NCBI GenBank assembly: GCA_023460575.1
Contig: JAEWPQ010000030.1
Span: forward strand, 7,670 to 71,669
Direction: 5' to 3'
Source of the DNA: Bacillota bacterium
Lineage (GTDB): Bacteria; Bacillota; Clostridia; Lachnospirales; Lachnospiraceae
Length of the DNA: 64,000 bases
Shown here: positions 57,807-64,000 of the stretch, in pieces
Position numbering within the stretch: the stretch's first letter is position 1
Layout: the number at the start of each line of letters is the position of its first letter
Notes under the pieces: generated by a model
Database searches by the model: none
The model's input: the letters and a program-made list of their open reading frames with translations, nothing else
Told to the model about the DNA's origin: nothing
Made by a program: the position numbers and the translations under genes

Positions 57807-58799
57807 ATGAAAAACTACATTGTACTGGATCTGGAATGGAACCAGAATGCCGGAGGGAAGGAGGAAGCAGTCGATCATTTTCCCTTTGAAATCATTGAAA
57901 TCGGAGCAGTAAGGCTGAATGAAGCCATGGAAGAAACAGGAGAATACAGGAGACTGATTAAGCCCAGGGTATACACAGAACTTCATGAAAAGATTCTGGA
58001 AGTGACTCACATGGATCAACAGACTCTGATGGAAGAGGGGATCTGCTTTGAGGAGGCTGTAGAAGAATTCATTCTCTGGTGCGGGGACGATCCTGTATTT
58101 TGTACCTGGGGTTCCATGGATTTAACGGAGCTCCAGCGAAACATTGCCTATTATAAATTATTAAGCCCTTTTAAAAAACCGCTCCTTTACTATGATGTTC
58201 AAAAGCTTTACAGCCTTTTGGAGGGAGATGGGAAAGACAGGGTTTCTCTTGACGTGGCAGTTTTCGAATCGGGAGTTATGGAAGAGCGTCCCTTTCACAG
58301 AGCGATGGATGATGCCCATTATACAGGGCGTATTATGAGCAAAATGGATTTTAAACGGGTGGAGGCATACTGGTCAACGGATTATTACTGTCTGCCTTCC
58401 AACAAAGAAGAAGAGGTCTATCTGGTTTTCCCTGGATATTCCAAATATATTTCAAGGCCTTTTGAATCAAAGCAGGCGGCCATTGAGGATAAGACAGTAA
58501 CAGATTTAATCTGCTGTAAATGCAACCGGATGCTGAGAAAAAAAATCCGTTGGTTTTCTGTAAATCAAAAATTTTATACTGCACTGGGCTGCTGCCCTGT
58601 TCACGGAAATGTAAAGGGGAAAATCAGGCTGAGGCGCAACGATGAGGGAATGGTCTATGTGGTTAAGACCATGAAGCTGATTGGTGAGAATGAGATCAGT
58701 GAGATCTATGAGAAAAAAGACGAGACGAAAAAGAAGCGGGTGGAAAAAACCAAAGTCCGCAGGCAGAATAAGAAGAGGGGAGCATTTCCCCCTTCTTAA
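57807..58799 (+). CDS. DEDDh 3'-5' exonuclease (RNase T/DNA pol III epsilon type)
   Basis: 330 residues. The exonuclease domain (about 1-180) has VLDLEWNQ with the first D/E pair (D8, E10), the second acid region in FCTWGSMDLTELQ, and HRAMDDAHYTG with the histidine and aspartate of the DEDDh site. The C-terminal 150 residues contain a zinc-ribbon-like pair of CxxC motifs (ICCKCNR and GCCPVHG) and a very basic tail. This architecture resembles KapD-type exonucleases. Substrate RNA or DNA unknown. The last four bases overlap the convergent response regulator gene. Confidence 0.87.
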   Translation: MKNYIVLDLEWNQNAGGKEEAVDHFPFEIIEIGAVRLNEAMEETGEYRRLIKPRVYTELHEKILEVTHMDQQTLMEEGICFEEAVEEFILWCGDDPVFCTWGSMDLTELQRNIAYYKLLSPFKKPLLYYDVQKLYSLLEGDGKDRVSLDVAVFESGVMEERPFHRAMDDAHYTGRIMSKMDFKRVEAYWSTDYYCLPSNKEEEVYLVFPGYSKYISRPFESKQAAIEDKTVTDLICCKCNRMLRKKIRWFSVNQKFYTALGCCPVHGNVKGKIRLRRNDEGMVYVVKTMKLIGENEISEIYEKKDETKKKRVEKTKVRRQNKKRGAFPPS

Positions 58800-59506
58800 T
58801 ACTCGCTTTCACGCATTCGGTAGCCTACTCCTATTTCTGTAAAAATGAAATCTGGTTCCCCTGGATTTAATTCGATTTTTCTCCTGATATGAGCCATGTT
58901 AACTCTTAGAATCTGGTTGTTGCTGTCTGCATAAGGTCCCCAGATATGGTTGATTATGTAGTCGTAGGTAAGCACCCTGCCTGAGTTTTCTGCCAGGAGG
59001 GATACCAGTTTGTATTCGATCTGTGTCAAATGAATTACATGTCCGTTTAGGGTTACCAGACGTTTTGCGAAGTCAATAATAAGTCCCTTGCATTGATAAG
59101 GAACCTGTACCACAGACCCGTCAACCGTGCTGACTGTAGACTTACCGTGACGCAGGGCTGTACGGATTCTTGCCAGCAGCTCGCTGGTGCCAAAAGGCTT
59201 GGTAATATAGTCATCGGCGCCGTAATCAAGAGCGGCAACCTTTTCCTGCTCCTGAGTTCTGGCGGAAATAACGATGATAGGAATAGCAGACCAGCTTCTT
59301 ACATTTTTTATAATATCCAATCCGTCTATATCGGGAAGGCCCAGATCCAACAAAATTACGTCCGGACAGTTGGAACTGATCAGAGCCAGTCCGTCTTTTC
59401 CGTTCACTGCGCAGATTACCTTATAATCATGTCTTTGTAACGTGCTCTCAATAAAACCTGAAATATTCTTTTCATCTTCAATAAGTGCTATTGTAAATTT
59501 ATTCAC
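58796..59506 (-). CDS. KdpE-like OmpR-family response regulator (GTG start)
   Basis: 236 residues: receiver domain with E10/D11 acidic pocket, phosphorylation site D54 in ILLDLGLPD and K in YITKPFG, then an OmpR/PhoB winged helix (LTQIEYKLVSLLAENSGRVLTYDYIINHIWG). It matches KdpE. The start is GTG 59506, behind GGGAG and overlapping the kinase stop by eight bases; longer frames lie inside the kinase gene. No kdpFABC potassium ATPase genes are nearby, so it may control the adjacent carboxypeptidase or distant genes. Confidence 0.92.
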   Translation of the reverse strand: MNKFTIALIEDEKNISGFIESTLQRHDYKVICAVNGKDGLALISSNCPDVILLDLGLPDIDGLDIIKNVRSWSAIPIIVISARTQEQEKVAALDYGADDYITKPFGTSELLARIRTALRHGKSTVSTVDGSVVQVPYQCKGLIIDFAKRLVTLNGHVIHLTQIEYKLVSLLAENSGRVLTYDYIINHIWGPYADSNNQILRVNMAHIRRKIELNPGEPDFIFTEIGVGYRMRESEY

Positions 59507-60584
59507 AAGTATTCTCTCCCAATGGTAATGTAAATGTAAAGACTGCTCCCAGTGATTCATTGCCTGCGGTTATAGTGCCGTTATGCGCGGCTATAATTGT
59601 TTTGCAGATAGAAAGACCGATCCCCATACCCTTATGAGAATCTCCGCTGCTGTTTGGGGAAGAGGTATATCCGTCAAAAATAGTAGACAGTCTTTCTGGT
59701 GCGATCCCTACACCCTGATCCCGAACATCAAACCGGGCATTCCCATCTTTTATTGATATGGTTAAACGGACAGGATCTTTGGAATTCGAATGATATACCG
59801 CATTTTCCAGGAGATTAATGATAACCTGTTCGATGAGAGTAGCATCCATGGGGACCATGACCAGCTCTTCCGGCACAGAAACTTTTACCCCGGCATCAGG
59901 AAAACGTTTATGAAAACGCATAACTGCCTCCGATGCTACTTCTTCCAGAGGTTCCAGTGATTTTGTTACCTGTGCTTTTGAACCCCGGATTCTGGTAACG
60001 GTCAGCAGATTTTCTACCATGTTAAGAAGCCAGTTGGCATCTTCCCGGATACCATTTACCAGATTTGCTTTTTCTGCTTCAGACATGGTATCATGATTCT
60101 CCAGAAATGAACTGCTGGCTCCGATAATCCCAGTTAGAGGTGTTCTGAGGTCGTGAGAAATCGCCCGCAGCAGATTGGCCCGCATTGCCTCTTTTTCCGC
60201 TTCCATCAGAAGCTTTTCCCTGTCATGGATAATTTTGTTCTGATGCTTTAAATGCGTGGTAGTGGCACTTGTAATACTGGATATCACCATAAGAGCGATA
60301 AAGGTTATGGGATAACCATCCATGGTAAAATTTAAGTGCATAAAAGGATATGTAAATACCAGATTTACACAGAGTACACTGATAAATGATGCTATAACCC
60401 CTGGAATATATCCGTTTGAATAACGGGAGATTAAAACAACCGCCATTATATAGACGATACTTACGTTCGAGGTGTGTCCTCCGACAAAGACCAGCAGATA
60501 GGAAACTATGGTCGCTCCCGTCAGTGCTAAGAAGGTGATCAGAATGTTCCACAACAGTTCTTTCTTTGACATGGTCTTTTTCAT
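59499..60584 (-). CDS. KdpD-like sensor kinase lacking the cytoplasmic KdpD domain
   Basis: 361 residues: four closely spaced membrane helices of the DUF4118 type (about 12-110), then a HisKA domain with H144 in AISHDLRTPLTG and a HATPase_c domain (N-box VIINLLENAVYHS, DQGVGIA, GMGIGLSICKTII). Classical KdpD is near 900 residues with an N-terminal KdpD/Usp part; that part is absent here, so this is a short KdpD paralogue. ATG 60584 is behind GGGAGGAG; an ATG four codons earlier precedes that site. Overlaps the response regulator gene by eight bases. Confidence 0.9.
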   Translation of the reverse strand: MKKTMSKKELLWNILITFLALTGATIVSYLLVFVGGHTSNVSIVYIMAVVLISRYSNGYIPGVIASFISVLCVNLVFTYPFMHLNFTMDGYPITFIALMVISSITSATTTHLKHQNKIIHDREKLLMEAEKEAMRANLLRAISHDLRTPLTGIIGASSSFLENHDTMSEAEKANLVNGIREDANWLLNMVENLLTVTRIRGSKAQVTKSLEPLEEVASEAVMRFHKRFPDAGVKVSVPEELVMVPMDATLIEQVIINLLENAVYHSNSKDPVRLTISIKDGNARFDVRDQGVGIAPERLSTIFDGYTSSPNSSGDSHKGMGIGLSICKTIIAAHNGTITAGNESLGAVFTFTLPLGENTCE

Positions 60585-60596
60585 AACTCCTCCCAT

Positions 60597-62153
60597 TTAC
60601 CGGAATTTAAACCTTCCTTTTCTCCAGCCTTTTTTTCTTGGGGTATAGATGCCTCTGCGCTGCTGTAAAAGGGAGTCGAATTCGTCTGCTGATACTCCGG
60701 ATTCTTTCAACCGTTTCAGCCGTTGTTCCCTCCGGACCAGAGAGTCCTGTTCCTCTCTGTGTTTTCTGTAAATTATAAATGTTATCAGACCGCCAATGGC
60801 GATGGCGACCCCGACACTGCCAAGAATTAGCCAGGCTGACAAGGGGATTTCAAAGGGTCTTAAAGCTTTTTCCCTGTAAGCCTGGGCTGCACGGTCTGCT
60901 TTCAGCTTTGCTGCATCTTTTCCTGCAGAAGCGTCCACTGCTTCCGGTGAAGTTTCAGTAGTTCCAGAAGCTTCTGTTCCTGGTGCATCGTCAAGCTTTG
61001 ACTTTACTGCAGATTCCACAAGGGAATCATTGATTTCGAGAAAAGTCGATCCAACTACCCGGTCCTGATAACGATAGTTTATCCTGGCAATTGCATTCTC
61101 CGGATCATCATCTGATATGTCGTAGCTGAGCTCCGGCTGTGCATCATAGAAGTCTGCGGTTTTGGGCAATATGATCCGGCTGTCAGGATCCAGTACAAGA
61201 GCTTCCGGTTTGGTGATGGAGAGCCCGCTGAAGTTCAAATTATTGGTAATGGAGCTATAGGTTTTTTCGTAGTCTGCTGCCTTTAATGAGGTGAAATTGT
61301 TAAATCCAAATTCCAGCAGATTCCGGGTATCAGCCCAGTACTGGGGAGTGGATCCCTTAAGAATAACAGTGATGAGCTTCATCCCGTTCTTTTCCGCACA
61401 CGTAATGAGTGTATTGCCTGCAAGCGTGGTATAACCGGTTTTGCCGCCGACAATTTCAGGGTAGTAATAAGGGGAGCCTTTCCTCATCATCTTATGTCCC
61501 GGATAGATGGCAAGTCCCTCTTTGTTAATGGAATTAGGCGGAAGTTTATAGTAGGTGGTAGAATCGATCTCTTCAAAGATGGGATTATTAAAGGCTGCTC
61601 TGGCAATGAGTGCCATATCGTAGGGGGAAGTATAATGTTCCGGGTTGTTTAAACCGCTGGGGTTGGCAAAGTGGGTGTTTGTACAGCCCAGCTCCTTTGC
61701 CCTGGCATTCATCATGTCTGCAAATGCCTCACGGCTTCCCGCAACGTGTTCTGCCAGAGCATTGGCAGATTCGTTGGCGGATTTCAGTAAAAGAGCATAA
61801 AGGCAGTCTTTCACAGGGAGCTGGTCTCCTTCGTTGATTCCGGCATTGCTGCTTCCTGATTCTACATTAAAGACAGCATCATGGGAAAATGTAACCGTGT
61901 CATCCAGCCTGCAGTTCTCTATAACCAGCAGAGCAGTCATTACCTTCGTAATGCTTGCTGGAAAATACTGGTTGTGTATATTCTGCCCCCAGAGAATCGT
62001 TCCGGTATCCGCATCCATTAAGATCGCACCATCTGCCTGTACCGATATGTTGTCCGGCCAGTCAGCAGCTGCCATTGCAGTTCCCGGAAAAGCTGAGACA
62101 ATAAAAATCAGGCACAGGAATAAGCTTGAAACTTTTTTTATAAATTGGGTCAT
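60597..62153 (-). CDS. D-alanyl-D-alanine carboxypeptidase (PBP5/DacF type)
   Basis: 518 residues. Signal peptide (about 1-28), low-molecular-mass penicillin-binding domain with S67-I-T-K70, S125-A-N127 and K238-T-G240, a PBP5_C-like domain (about 290-385), a Thr/Ser/Ala/Glu linker, one membrane helix near 440-463 and a very basic cytoplasmic tail (LKRLKES...RKKGWRKGRF). It trims the terminal D-Ala of peptidoglycan stem peptides. The C-terminal membrane helix and 55-residue tail are longer than the amphipathic anchor of typical DacA. The KdpDE-like pair follows after 12 bases, likely in one transcript. Confidence 0.92.
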   Translation of the reverse strand: MTQFIKKVSSLFLCLIFIVSAFPGTAMAAADWPDNISVQADGAILMDADTGTILWGQNIHNQYFPASITKVMTALLVIENCRLDDTVTFSHDAVFNVESGSSNAGINEGDQLPVKDCLYALLLKSANESANALAEHVAGSREAFADMMNARAKELGCTNTHFANPSGLNNPEHYTSPYDMALIARAAFNNPIFEEIDSTTYYKLPPNSINKEGLAIYPGHKMMRKGSPYYYPEIVGGKTGYTTLAGNTLITCAEKNGMKLITVILKGSTPQYWADTRNLLEFGFNNFTSLKAADYEKTYSSITNNLNFSGLSITKPEALVLDPDSRIILPKTADFYDAQPELSYDISDDDPENAIARINYRYQDRVVGSTFLEINDSLVESAVKSKLDDAPGTEASGTTETSPEAVDASAGKDAAKLKADRAAQAYREKALRPFEIPLSAWLILGSVGVAIAIGGLITFIIYRKHREEQDSLVRREQRLKRLKESGVSADEFDSLLQQRRGIYTPRKKGWRKGRFKFR

Positions 62154-62207
62154 ACTCTATAATCTCTCCATAGTCAGGTTTCGGTTTCATGCAATACTTC
62201 AACTTAC

Positions 62208-62236
62208 AGTATAGGTGATTTGGAGTAACAAGTAAA
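62208..62236 (-). promoter_or_regulatory. Promoter of the carboxypeptidase-two-component operon
   Basis: Minus strand TTTACT (62231-62236), 17 bases, TATACT (62208-62213), ending two bases from the stop of the upstream membrane-protein gene. Confidence 0.6.
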
Positions 62237-62238
62237 GA

Positions 62239-62934
62239 TTATTTGCTATTTTTCCCCTTTTTACGCATAAGAAGAACGCATAAAGCCAATAGTATCACGA
62301 CAGAAGAAAAGTAGAGAAACCCAATATAAAAAACAGTGTCCCTGAAAAAACCTTCGGGTACGATATTAATCAGCATGTCGGTTTCAGGGTTAAGCATCCA
62401 GAAATCATTTTTGAAAAATATATGATGAAACAGTATGAAATATCTGGTAAAATCTGTGGATATAATTCCTGCAATAACAGCAGATCCTATAAAAAACAAA
62501 CCGCTTCCTGTCAGAACTGATCTGGGAAAGGTGTTGTTCAAGCTTGTTTTTAAGAGCATAAGAATAACCAGGCAAAGTGCCATAATCATAAGGCAGCCCC
62601 TTCGAATGGACATGGCACCCAAAAACAGCCCCTGGACATCTTCCATGTGAGCGATCTCCCTGGCGTTAAAAAATTCCCTGTGAACACCGCCCATTGTGGT
62701 TTCTACATGAAGGTCCGGCCGGCTGCCTTTTAAATATGCCATCATCTGATTTGTAACGTCCAGTAGATCCTCCATAGTCATGGAGACCGCCTCCGTTACA
62801 TTATATTTGGAATATTCTTTTTCAAAGTATCCGGGTGTCCAGTAAATGGCCGCCTCCACTGATGTAAATAAAAGTACAATCATAAGGCAGATGGAAAAAA
62901 TAATGCCTGTAGTATATTGAAGTAAACGGTTCAT
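62239..62934 (-). CDS. TIGR01906 family integral membrane protein
   Basis: 231 residues with five hydrophobic segments (about 10-32, 110-130, 140-162, 195-220). The motif WTPGYFEKEYSKYNV, followed by a soluble region with TMEDLLDVTNQMMAYLKG and FNAREIAHMEDVQ, is the TIGR01906 signature as I recall it. Function unknown. ATG 62934 sits seven bases after AGGAGG; a longer in-frame reading would overlap the channel gene. It is the second gene after the TRIC-type channel with a 16-base gap. Confidence 0.83.
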   Translation of the reverse strand: MNRLLQYTTGIIFSICLMIVLLFTSVEAAIYWTPGYFEKEYSKYNVTEAVSMTMEDLLDVTNQMMAYLKGSRPDLHVETTMGGVHREFFNAREIAHMEDVQGLFLGAMSIRRGCLMIMALCLVILMLLKTSLNNTFPRSVLTGSGLFFIGSAVIAGIISTDFTRYFILFHHIFFKNDFWMLNPETDMLINIVPEGFFRDTVFYIGFLYFSSVVILLALCVLLMRKKGKNSK

Positions 62935-62950
62935 GTGTAACCTCCTGATT

Positions 62951-63604
62951 TTATTGTTTTTTAATGGCAGTAGGCAGATTCCAGCAAAAACGGGTGGCAA
63001 GCAAACGGATAATAATGACGGCTGCGGCTCCTGCCAGCATTGCAATGTCTGCGTTGATGTGGTTCATAAGACCGGCATACAGGATCGCACCTGCGATAGA
63101 AGCACAGGCGTAAATATGCTTTTTTAAAACATAGGGAGTCTGTCCCGCCATGATATCGCGCAGGATCCCACCGCCAACACCGGTGATGACTCCAAGAAAT
63201 ATAATGAGAAATTGATAATTTCCATAGCCGGCTAAAACGGCAGTATCTATTCCTACTACAGTAAACGCCCCCAGACCTATGGCGTCAAAGATGTTCATGA
63301 TCTTTTCGAAGGTTTCCATGTGGCGGCCGGAGAGAAATTTCTGATTCATCCTTACTGTGATAAATAGAAGCATAACCGTAATAAAGGCAAGTAATACGTA
63401 AATTGGGTACTTAAACAGGGCAGGAGGTACATTTCCAATAATAATATCCCGCAGCATCCCGCCGCCTACCGCTGTTGTAACACCGAGAACAATGACTCCA
63501 AGTAAATCCAGCTGCTTTTTTATGGCTACCATAGCCCCCGAAGAAGCAAAGGCAACGGTACCGACTGCTTCCACAAAGAAAAGCAGAGATAATTCTATTT
63601 TCAT
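62951..63604 (-). CDS. TRIC-type cation channel family protein (YicG/UPF0126)
   Basis: 217 residues with seven hydrophobic helices arranged as two inverted three-helix repeats. The repeats are visible as TAVGGGMLRDIIIGNVPPAL and TGVGGGILRDIMAGQTPYVL, the glycine-rich kinks that line the pore in prokaryotic TRIC channels (trimeric, monovalent-cation conducting). ATG 63604 follows GGAGG and a consensus promoter. It forms a two-gene operon with the TIGR01906 protein. Physiological role in bacteria is not established. Confidence 0.92.
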   Translation of the reverse strand: MKIELSLLFFVEAVGTVAFASSGAMVAIKKQLDLLGVIVLGVTTAVGGGMLRDIIIGNVPPALFKYPIYVLLAFITVMLLFITVRMNQKFLSGRHMETFEKIMNIFDAIGLGAFTVVGIDTAVLAGYGNYQFLIIFLGVITGVGGGILRDIMAGQTPYVLKKHIYACASIAGAILYAGLMNHINADIAMLAGAAAVIIIRLLATRFCWNLPTAIKKQ

Positions 63605-63643
63605 GGATAACCTCCGATTATTCCCAACAGGGAAATTAAGGCA

Positions 63644-63672
63644 AGTATAAGAGTTGAGGGAGTGTTTGTCAA
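63644..63672 (-). promoter_or_regulatory. Promoter of the TRIC-channel operon
   Basis: Minus strand TTGACA (63667-63672), 17 bases, TATACT (63644-63649). Confidence 0.8.
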
Positions 63673-63715
63673 TATACAAAAGCAGTGGGAAATCCAGCTG
63701 TTTAAAAAAAATAAC

Positions 63716-63744
63716 TTGATTTTTTTCCTGAAATTATTTATTAT
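63716..63744 (+). promoter_or_regulatory. Promoter of the citrate synthase gene
   Basis: TTGATT (63716-63721), 17 bases, TATTAT (63739-63744), about 110 bases before the start codon, leaving room for a leader. Confidence 0.6.
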
Positions 63745-63808
63745 ATGAAAAAGTTCAAAAGTGAACAATTTTAATATGTTTCCATCAGGAAAGGAGCGGG
63801 GAAGGTAT

Positions 63809-63862
63809 TTGGTAAAACGGCGGAACTTGATGATCTGTTTTCAGAAAGAGGTGTTTGCATGA
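63809..63862 (+). CDS. Possible 17-codon leader peptide before citrate synthase
   Basis: A TTG-started frame coding LVKRRNLMICFQKEVFA ends in TGA that overlaps the citrate synthase ATG (ATGA). AAAGGAG at 63790-63796 lies 12 bases upstream. It could couple translation of the two frames. Very short, so weakly supported. Confidence 0.25.
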   Translation: MVKRRNLMICFQKEVFA

Positions 63863-64000
63863 TTGATCAGAAGGAATTTGAAAAAAATGTACAGGAATGG
63901 TCGGATATCTGTTTAAATGATGAACGGATTGACTTGGAATCCTATGACAAATACGATGTAAAGAGGGGGCTTAGAGATAAAAACGGCAACGGAGTGGTTG
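63859..64000 (+). CDS. Citrate synthase, N-terminal part (runs off the window)
   Basis: The first 47 codons are present: MIDQKEFEKNVQEWSDICLN, then DLESYDKYDVKRGLRDKNGNGVV. The YDVKRGLRDxNGxGV segment is the start of citrate/2-methylcitrate synthases of Lachnospiraceae as I remember them; catalytic His and Asp residues lie outside the window. It would condense oxaloacetate and acetyl-CoA for glutamate synthesis. GAGGTG lies five bases before the ATG. The frame is open upstream to 63775 but without a better start. Confidence 0.75.
   Translation, partial: MIDQKEFEKNVQEWSDICLNDERIDLESYDKYDVKRGLRDKNGNGVV

Overview
The window reads as chromosomal DNA of an anaerobic Gram-positive Firmicute, most likely a Lachnospiraceae member (a Lacrimispora/Clostridium-like genus is my guess, not proven). 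Reasons: a parS-parA-parB origin-proximal cluster followed by a DUF4446 gene, an AdhE of clostridial type, DUF3881 and DUF3006 genes, strong AGGAGG ribosome sites, consensus SigA promoters (TTGACA-17-TATAAT), and a giant LPXTG surface protein with the ATPSN/ATPSE linkers common in this family. I see no rRNA, CRISPR array, insertion sequence or prophage; one tRNA (Arg, CCU) is present.

Layout. 1-2.7 kb: 5' end of a membrane-anchored alpha/beta hydrolase-like gene on the minus strand, a perfect parS site, parA, parB and a DUF4446 gene. 2.8-6.8 kb: type II pantothenate kinase (coaW) and bifunctional adhE. 6.9-17.1 kb: a carbohydrate island: two LacI regulators, a FucI/AraA-fold sugar isomerase, a two-subunit transketolase, an FGGY kinase, a PTS EIIBCA permease and a cytoplasmic GH140/DUF4038-like hydrolase. 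The set matches the non-oxidative D-apiose route (apiose > apulose > apulose-4-P > transketolase), here apparently fed by a PTS. 17.2-21.7 kb: a Cys-rich/pentapeptide-repeat protein, PadR regulator plus flavodoxin, two small enzymes and nudC. 22.0-37.5 kb: one 5141-codon gene for a sortase-anchored SpaA/Cna_B-type adhesin, about a quarter of the window. 37.5-40.2 kb: gdhA, DUF3881, tRNA-Arg.

40.2-46.5 kb: a phosphopantetheinyl transferase and an LnrLMN-like export ABC transporter (ATPase plus two permeases plus a 59-residue membrane peptide) facing a NarL/LuxR-type two-component system. 46.5-51.5 kb: a TRAP transporter with a zinc dehydrogenase, divergent from a GntR regulator. 51.6-54.0 kb: a MarR regulator, two half-size ArsP_1-like permeases and an alpha/beta hydrolase. 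54.2-58.8 kb: aldo/keto reductase, a secreted wall-binding-repeat protein, a lipoprotein metallo-beta-lactamase-fold protein with its DUF3006 partner, and a DEDD exonuclease. 58.8-63.6 kb: a D-Ala-D-Ala carboxypeptidase co-directional with a KdpDE-like two-component system that has no potassium pump nearby, then a TIGR01906 membrane protein and a TRIC-type channel. The window ends inside a citrate synthase gene.

Most catabolic and resistance units carry their own regulator next to them with a visible operator: ACTTAA/TTAAGT repeats for LacI-1, a CG-centred palindrome at the PTS start site, a palindrome between -35 and -10 for PadR, an 11-bp inverted repeat for the GntR/TRAP unit and a 19-bp-arm repeat for MarR. 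All functional assignments are from reading motifs; none was checked by database search.
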